A stretch of DNA of 64,000 nucleotides from Amaranthus tricolor (lineage: Eukaryota > Streptophyta > Magnoliopsida > Caryophyllales > Amaranthaceae): the NCBI RefSeq assembly GCF_026212465.1, contig NC_080051.1, positions 19,229,905 to 19,293,904 on the forward strand, read 5' to 3'. Every line of letters starts with the position of its first letter. Within the stretch, counting starts at the first letter, position 1. Position numbers and translations under genes: made by a program. Of this stretch, positions 59,249-64,000 are shown one piece after another. A model generated the notes under the pieces. It ran no database searches, was not told the DNA's origin, and saw only the letters and a program-made list of their open reading frames with translations.

Positions 59249-59531
59249 TACAAATGACCTATGACTAATAATTGAATTACAAGAAAATGAAATCTACTTC
59301 TGTTACTTCATTATTGAAAGAGTAGTGTATATATATAGCAGCAAATCAGTAATCTAAGGCTATGAGCTAAATAATTACAAAGCTATAACAAACTATACAG
59401 AAAGGTAAATAAATGAAAACAGAATGTGTAACAAACTAGGGTGAAGTGGATAACAAACTTTCTTCTAGAAGCATGTAGATTAATGGGCTGGATTCTTGGT
59501 GTGCTGAGATTGTATATGTAATATATTATCA
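59249..59531 (-). repeat. 3' LTR of copia-2
   Basis: About 283 bp. The minus-strand start TGATAATATATTAC is next to the polypurine tract. The stretch 59266-59420 is near-identical to 63846-64000. Confidence 0.8.
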
Positions 59532-61579
59532 TTCCCCCGCAAGCTTGGGCTAGGAAAGTACATACCAAGCTTGGACAATAGTGGATATAACTGAGTAGAA
59601 GGTATATCTTTGTCAGAATATCCGCAAGCCATTGAGAAGTAGGCAAGTATTGCAGTTGAAGAAGACCTTCTAAAATGTTCTCTCGAGTAAAATGGCAGTC
59701 AATAGAAATATTTTTCTTACGTTCATGAAGAACGGGGTTATGAGCAATATGCATAGCAGAAACATTATCACAGTGGAGAGTGATTGGCTTGAGATTATGA
59801 ACACCAAGATCAATAAGAAGATTGATCACCTAAGTGACTTCGGAGTCAGCGAAAGACATGGCACGATATTCTGCTTCAGAGGAGGATTTGGATACTGTAG
59901 ACTGCTTTTTGGACTTCCAACTAATAGGGGAATTGCCAAAGAGAAGAAGGTAACCACTAACAGAACGCCTAGTATCCAAACATGCACCCCAATCGAAGTC
60001 TTAGAAGCCTTTAATAATATCCCACGGCCAACAGTAGATGCAAGATAATTGAGGGTATGAGTAAGAGCCTTGTAATGAGCCTTTGTGGGATGTTGCATAA
60101 ATTGGCTAAGTGTTTGCACTGTAAAAGCCAAATTAGGCCTAGTGTGGGTGAGAAAATTAAGCTTGCCCACAAGACTACGATAGTGAGTAGGGTTGGAATA
60201 TAGAGGAGCATCAGTAGAATGAAGCTTGAGATTAAGTGGTAATGGAGTAACCACCTTTTTGAAGGTGGAAATGCCAGAGTCACGAAGAAGATCAGTGGCA
60301 AATTTCTGTTGAGTAATAGCAATGCCTTGATCAAGATAAGAAACCTCCATGACAAGAAAATAACGAAGAGTACCCAAGTCCTTAATAATAAAGACTTTGT
60401 GAAGGTGATGCTTAAGTTTATGAATGACAGAAGAGTCATTACCAGTTAAAAGTATATCGTCAACATTTATGGCAGCAATAGTAAATGAATTAGAGGTTTG
60501 TAGTCATGTTTACATTGAATGAAACCTTGATGTAAAAGCTCAAGAGTAAGCTTAGCAAACCATTGTCTGCAAGCTTGTTTAAGACCATACAGAGATTTGT
60601 TAAGTTTGCAAACAAGATGTGGTGCATGAGGTAAACCTTCAGGAGGTTTCATATAAACATCTTCGTGAAGATCGCCATGGAGAAAGGCATTGTTGACATC
60701 AAGTTGATGCAAAGGCCATTTTTTAGAAGCTGCGAGGGCAATGGTTCATTTTGATAACGGGGAAAAAGTTTCATGAAAGTCAATACCGTATTCTTGGGTA
60801 TACCCTTTGGCCAAAAGGCGTGCCTTGTGTCTCTCCAATGAACCATCAACTTTAAGCTTTAGTTTAAAAACCCATTTGCAACCAATAACATGTTTACCAT
60901 GAGGTAAAGGAACCAGGTCCTAAGTATGATTCTGGTCAAGAGCCTCAAGTTCTTTATGCATTGCTTGGACCCATTGAGGATCCTAAATAGCTTGCTTGTA
61001 AGATGTAGGCTCAGAAGGAAGATGAGATGAGGAGGGAAGAGTAGATGAAGAAACATGACAAACATAGTCTGTGAGGTATGAAGGCTTCTTGGAAAGCCTT
61101 TCAGACCTGCGAGGGATGGGAGATGGTAAGGAGACAGAAGGCAAAGGAATAGGAGAGGGTATAGAAGGAGGAGAGGAGGAGGTGGGGAAAGGAGGTGAAG
61201 AAGGAATAGGGGGGTCATCATAAAAGAAAGGATGAGGGGTAATAGTGGGTAGATAAAATTGAGTTGGGGGAGTAAGGGTAGAAGTAATGTGAAAGGGATA
61301 ATGATGTTCGTGGAAAATAACATGGCGTGAGACAAAGATTTTCTTGGTATCAAGATTATAAAGCTTGTAGCCTTTTTGGCCATAAGGGTAGCCAACAAAG
61401 AAACAAGGTTGGGCTTGTGGATGAAATTCGCTACGTCCTTGTTTAAGATTGCCTGCAAAACACAAACAATCAAAAGAACGAAGCTGAGTGTGAGTGGGAG
61501 GAACACCATAAAGCTTCTCATGAGGGATATGTGACCAATAGAGGACAATGGTATACGGTTGATAATATAAGTTGCACAC
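59532..61579 (-). pseudogene. copia-2 RT and RNase H remnant
   Basis: On minus: [20 protein letters not shown] and [20 protein letters not shown], then [32 protein letters not shown], the catalytic loop NVDDILLTGN (Tyr to Asn at 60465-60467), LGTLRYFLVMEV, HYRSLVGKLNFLTHTRPNLA, and the RNase H parts LHCDNVSAMHIAHNPV and HFTRENI. The linker between integrase and RT is Pro/Ser rich. Stops or shifts lie near 60975, 60745, 60520 and 60000-59830. Confidence 0.85.
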
Positions 61580-62884
61580 TGAATAGACTCACCCCAGAAC
61601 TTTAGAGGGAGGTTGGATTGAAAACGTAGGGCCCTAGCGACCTCAAGGAGGTGCTTGTGTTTGCGATCAACACGCCCATTTTTTTGAGGAGTCTCTACAC
61701 AACTGGTTTGATGTTGAATGCCATGAGTATGATATAGGGGAAGTATGGAACCTTCACAAAATTCTTTTGCGTTGTCAGATCTAATGGTCTTAATTTTAGC
61801 ATTGAATTGTGTAGCAACAAGATTAATAAACTGAGATAGCATAGCAACAGATTCATGCTTAGTTTTCAAAAAATAAAACCATGTATCTCTAGTGAAGTCA
61901 TCCACAATGATTAAAAAAGAATGACAACCATTAATAGTAGGGGTAGAGTAGGGACCCCAAATGTCAATGTGCAACAACTCAAAAACATGTTGTGCAATGA
62001 AAGAACTAGGCTTAAAAGCCAATTTAGTCTGTCTAGCATATGGACAAATAGAGCAAAATAACGATTTCTTGATGACATTTAGATCAATTTCTGGATTCAA
62101 CAGTTTGATTTTCTCAAAAGGCACATGGTCTAATCTTAGATGTAACGGTTTTGCTTGTTGTAACATTGAAGTAGTACAAGCTAGGTGTGCTTTATTTACA
62201 GCATTGACATTGACAACACAAGAAGTAGAAAAAGTTCTTTTGTCCAGTAGTTCATATAAGCCATTGAAGTATTCACCAAGAGGTAAGAGCCTCTTCATTG
62301 TATGGTCCTGAATATAACAAGTAGTAGAGTTAAAAATGAGAGAGCAATTGTAAGCATGACATAATTTCGATGCTGAGATTAAATTAAAATGAAGTTGTGG
62401 TACATAAAGAACTCTCTGCAAGGAGATGTCATCAGTATGAGGTATATCACCTTCTTTGGTAACAATGAGTACACTCCCATCAGGTATAGTATATAGTATG
62501 ATAAGAATTAGAAATATTAGTAATGTTAGTAAGGGAAGCAAGATCATTGCACATATGATCAGTTTCTCCTGAATCAATGATCCAATGGGAGTGAGAAAGA
62601 TGAGAAGCTAAACAAGATATACCTGCTATGTTGCCTGTGGTATGAAGAGAAGTATCAGCATCAAGAGATGTTTTAGCATCTTGCTTGCAAAGAAGGTTGA
62701 GAAGGTTAGTGAACTGCTCTTTGGTGAGACCAGTATCTTTGACAGAAGGTGAAGAATCAGTATTAGTGCGGTGAGTAACTACAACTAGCTTTTTGTGAGA
62801 GGAACGCTTATTGGATGTAGGATAACCATGAAGCTTGAAGCAACGTTCAACATAATGACCAGGAATCTTGCAATGGTCACAAAA
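61580..62884 (-). pseudogene. copia-2 protease and integrase remnant
   Basis: After an in-frame TAA at the end of the gag frame (62885) the same frame gives a zinc knuckle (CDHCKIPGHYVERC, complete) and the protease motif WIIDSGETDHMC. A shift near 62500-62577 leads into the pre-integrase region (LHLRLDHVPFEK) and integrase: HIDIWGPY, TIRSDNAKEF and NGRVDRKH. The third catalytic acid, normally Glu, is Asp here (codon at 61666-61668). Confidence 0.85.
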
Positions 62885-63736
62885 TTATGGAGCAGTACGC
62901 TTAGTGCCGGATATAGATATGTCTTGATTGTGATACTCCTGAGTTTTGTGATAGTATTTCTTTCTGTCCACAGCAAAAGCCATAGAATCAGTAGGTGTAA
63001 TGGTAAGTTTGCTAACCTCCTTGTAACGCTCTTCTTGTTGCAAGAGACGATATATGATGGATGCATTGGGAAGCTCATTCATCATCAGAATATTTATGCG
63101 TACTTGATTATATTTAGGGTTAAGTTTCATTAAGAATTGCATGATTCTTCTATCTTGTTGTACTTTGAGCATGTCTTTAGTTAAATTGCAAGAGCAATTT
63201 TTGCATGTACAAGTAAGAATTGGACTGAGATTATCGAATTCATCCCAAAGAGACTTGGCCTTAGTGAAGTATTCAGCCACTAACATACCATTGGTTTGAG
63301 TTAAGGCAGCCAGTTCTTCTTGTAAAGCATACAACTGAGAATAAGAGGACTGACCAAAACGATCCTCTAAGTCCTTCCAAATTTCACTTGTTATAGAGTA
63401 ATACATGATACTCTTGGCAAGTGTGCGATCAAGTGAAGCAATCAACCATCCAATGACCATGTTGTTGTAGCGTTCCCAAGCTTTTTGAAGAACATCATCA
63501 TATGTAGGTTTAGGTAATGAATTATCAATGAAATCCATCTTGTTTTTGGCTGTCAAACCAATAATCACGGACCTCTTCTAATCTCCATAACCAGTGCCAT
63601 CAAAAAGATTTGATACGAGTTTAGTGCTCGCATGATCTGAGGGATGCAAGTAATATATACTTGCTGGGTTTTGTGTAGGGTCAGCAGTAGTGTGAGTTTA
63701 TGAAGGAGAAGAATTATCAGAAGAGAGTTCCGCCAT
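62885..63736 (-). pseudogene. copia-2 gag remnant
   Basis: The start ATG is at 63734-63736 (MAELSSDNSSPS, then a stop). The frame then continues: YYLHPSDHASTKLVSNLFDG, another stop, and from about 63568 an uninterrupted 227-codon frame with LTAKNKMDFIDNSLP, ERYNNMVIGWLIASLD, SEIWKDLEDRFGQS and CNCSC-type Cys residues. This is the UBN2/gag type of RE1-like copia elements. It is not functional because of two early stops. Confidence 0.85.
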
Positions 63737-63808
63737 TGGTGCATAGAAAGAAAATCAAGAACAGAAGCAAGAGAATATCAGACGCAAGAACAGAAGCAAG
63801 GACTCAGA

Positions 63809-63824
63809 CCTTGCTCTAATACCA
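63809..63824 (-). promoter_or_regulatory. tRNA primer-binding site of copia-2
   Basis: TGGTATTAGAGCAAGG on minus, complementary in type to initiator Met-tRNA, adjoins the 5' LTR. Confidence 0.8.
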
Positions 63825-64000
63825 TAACAAATTTATGGAAAGAATATTTGAATTACAAGAAAATGAAATCTAATTCTGTTATTTCATCATTAAAAGAGTA
63901 GTGTATATATATAGCAGCAGATCATTAATCTAAGGCTATGAGCTAATTAATTACAAAGCTATAACAAATTATAAATAAAGGGTAAATAAATGAAAATAGA
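63825..64000 (-). repeat. 5' LTR of copia-2, cut by the window edge
   Basis: The first 176 bp of the LTR (as seen in window coordinates). It pairs with the low-coordinate part of 59249-59531. Confidence 0.8.

Larger units (their letters stand above)
59249..64000 (-). mobile_element. second Ty1-copia retrotransposon (copia-2), incomplete at window edge
   Basis: The 3' LTR is at about 59249-59531. A homologous LTR begins at 63825 and runs off the window. The primer site is 63809-63824 and a polypurine tract (GCGGGGGAA on minus) adjoins the 3' LTR. The domain order is copia. Frames are broken by several stops and shifts. It is a different family from copia-1: the LTR sequence, gag type and pol motifs differ. 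Confidence 0.9.

Overview
This is AT-rich plant nuclear DNA. The evidence is a spliced protein kinase gene, an ALOG/LSH transcription factor, a plant-type glutaredoxin-like gene, and a dense mix of plant transposons (hAT, Mutator-like, CACTA, PIF/Harbinger-type MITEs, Ty1-copia, LINE, a tRNA-derived SINE candidate, a solo LTR). Repeated motifs built on GAGACGGTCTC are familiar to me from Caryophyllales genomes (beet, spinach, quinoa), so I lean towards that order. This is an impression, not a proof. There is no organelle or bacterial signal, no rRNA or CRISPR array, and no tRNA gene.

Layout. 1-6085: repeats only. It holds an LTR-like fragment, a 1.0-kb solo LTR (1208-2218, 5-bp target duplication), a 1.05-kb Pack-MULE carrying an auxilin-like exon (2361-3411, 9-bp duplication), and a MITE nested in an older MITE near 5.4-5.8 kb. 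6094-12108: a full-length hAT transposon with a perfect 8-bp duplication and an uninterrupted 607-aa transposase. 13865-14716: a single-exon glutaredoxin-like cysteine-rich gene (minus). 15.6-17.7 kb: a very old copia fossil split by about 1.1 kb. 18.7-22.4 kb: MITE remnants, a 110-bp AT microsatellite and a SINE candidate.

23129-26674: a three-exon, 585-aa TKL/Raf-like kinase gene (minus) with altered kinase motifs. About 0.2 kb upstream of its start codon lies a decayed MULE (about 26.9-30.1 kb) in which a MULE transposase gene and a plant-mobile-domain gene face each other and are fused at a deletion junction. 30-43 kb: a gene desert with foldback MITEs, microsatellites, a CACTA terminus and a 5'-truncated LINE tail. 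43648-44403: the ALOG/LSH gene (plus), containing a 38-bp perfect DNA palindrome in its reading frame. 44.4-54 kb: repeats only, including a short CACTA-type MITE and LTR fragments. 54164-64000: two Ty1-copia elements in the same orientation (minus), the first complete but inactivated, the second running off the window edge.

The three host genes are not an operon and share no evident pathway. Most of the remaining structure is mobile DNA. The points most worth a second look are the intact hAT, the Pack-MULE, the MULE/PMD fusion next to the kinase gene, the palindrome in the LSH gene, and the foldback MITE families that recur across the window.
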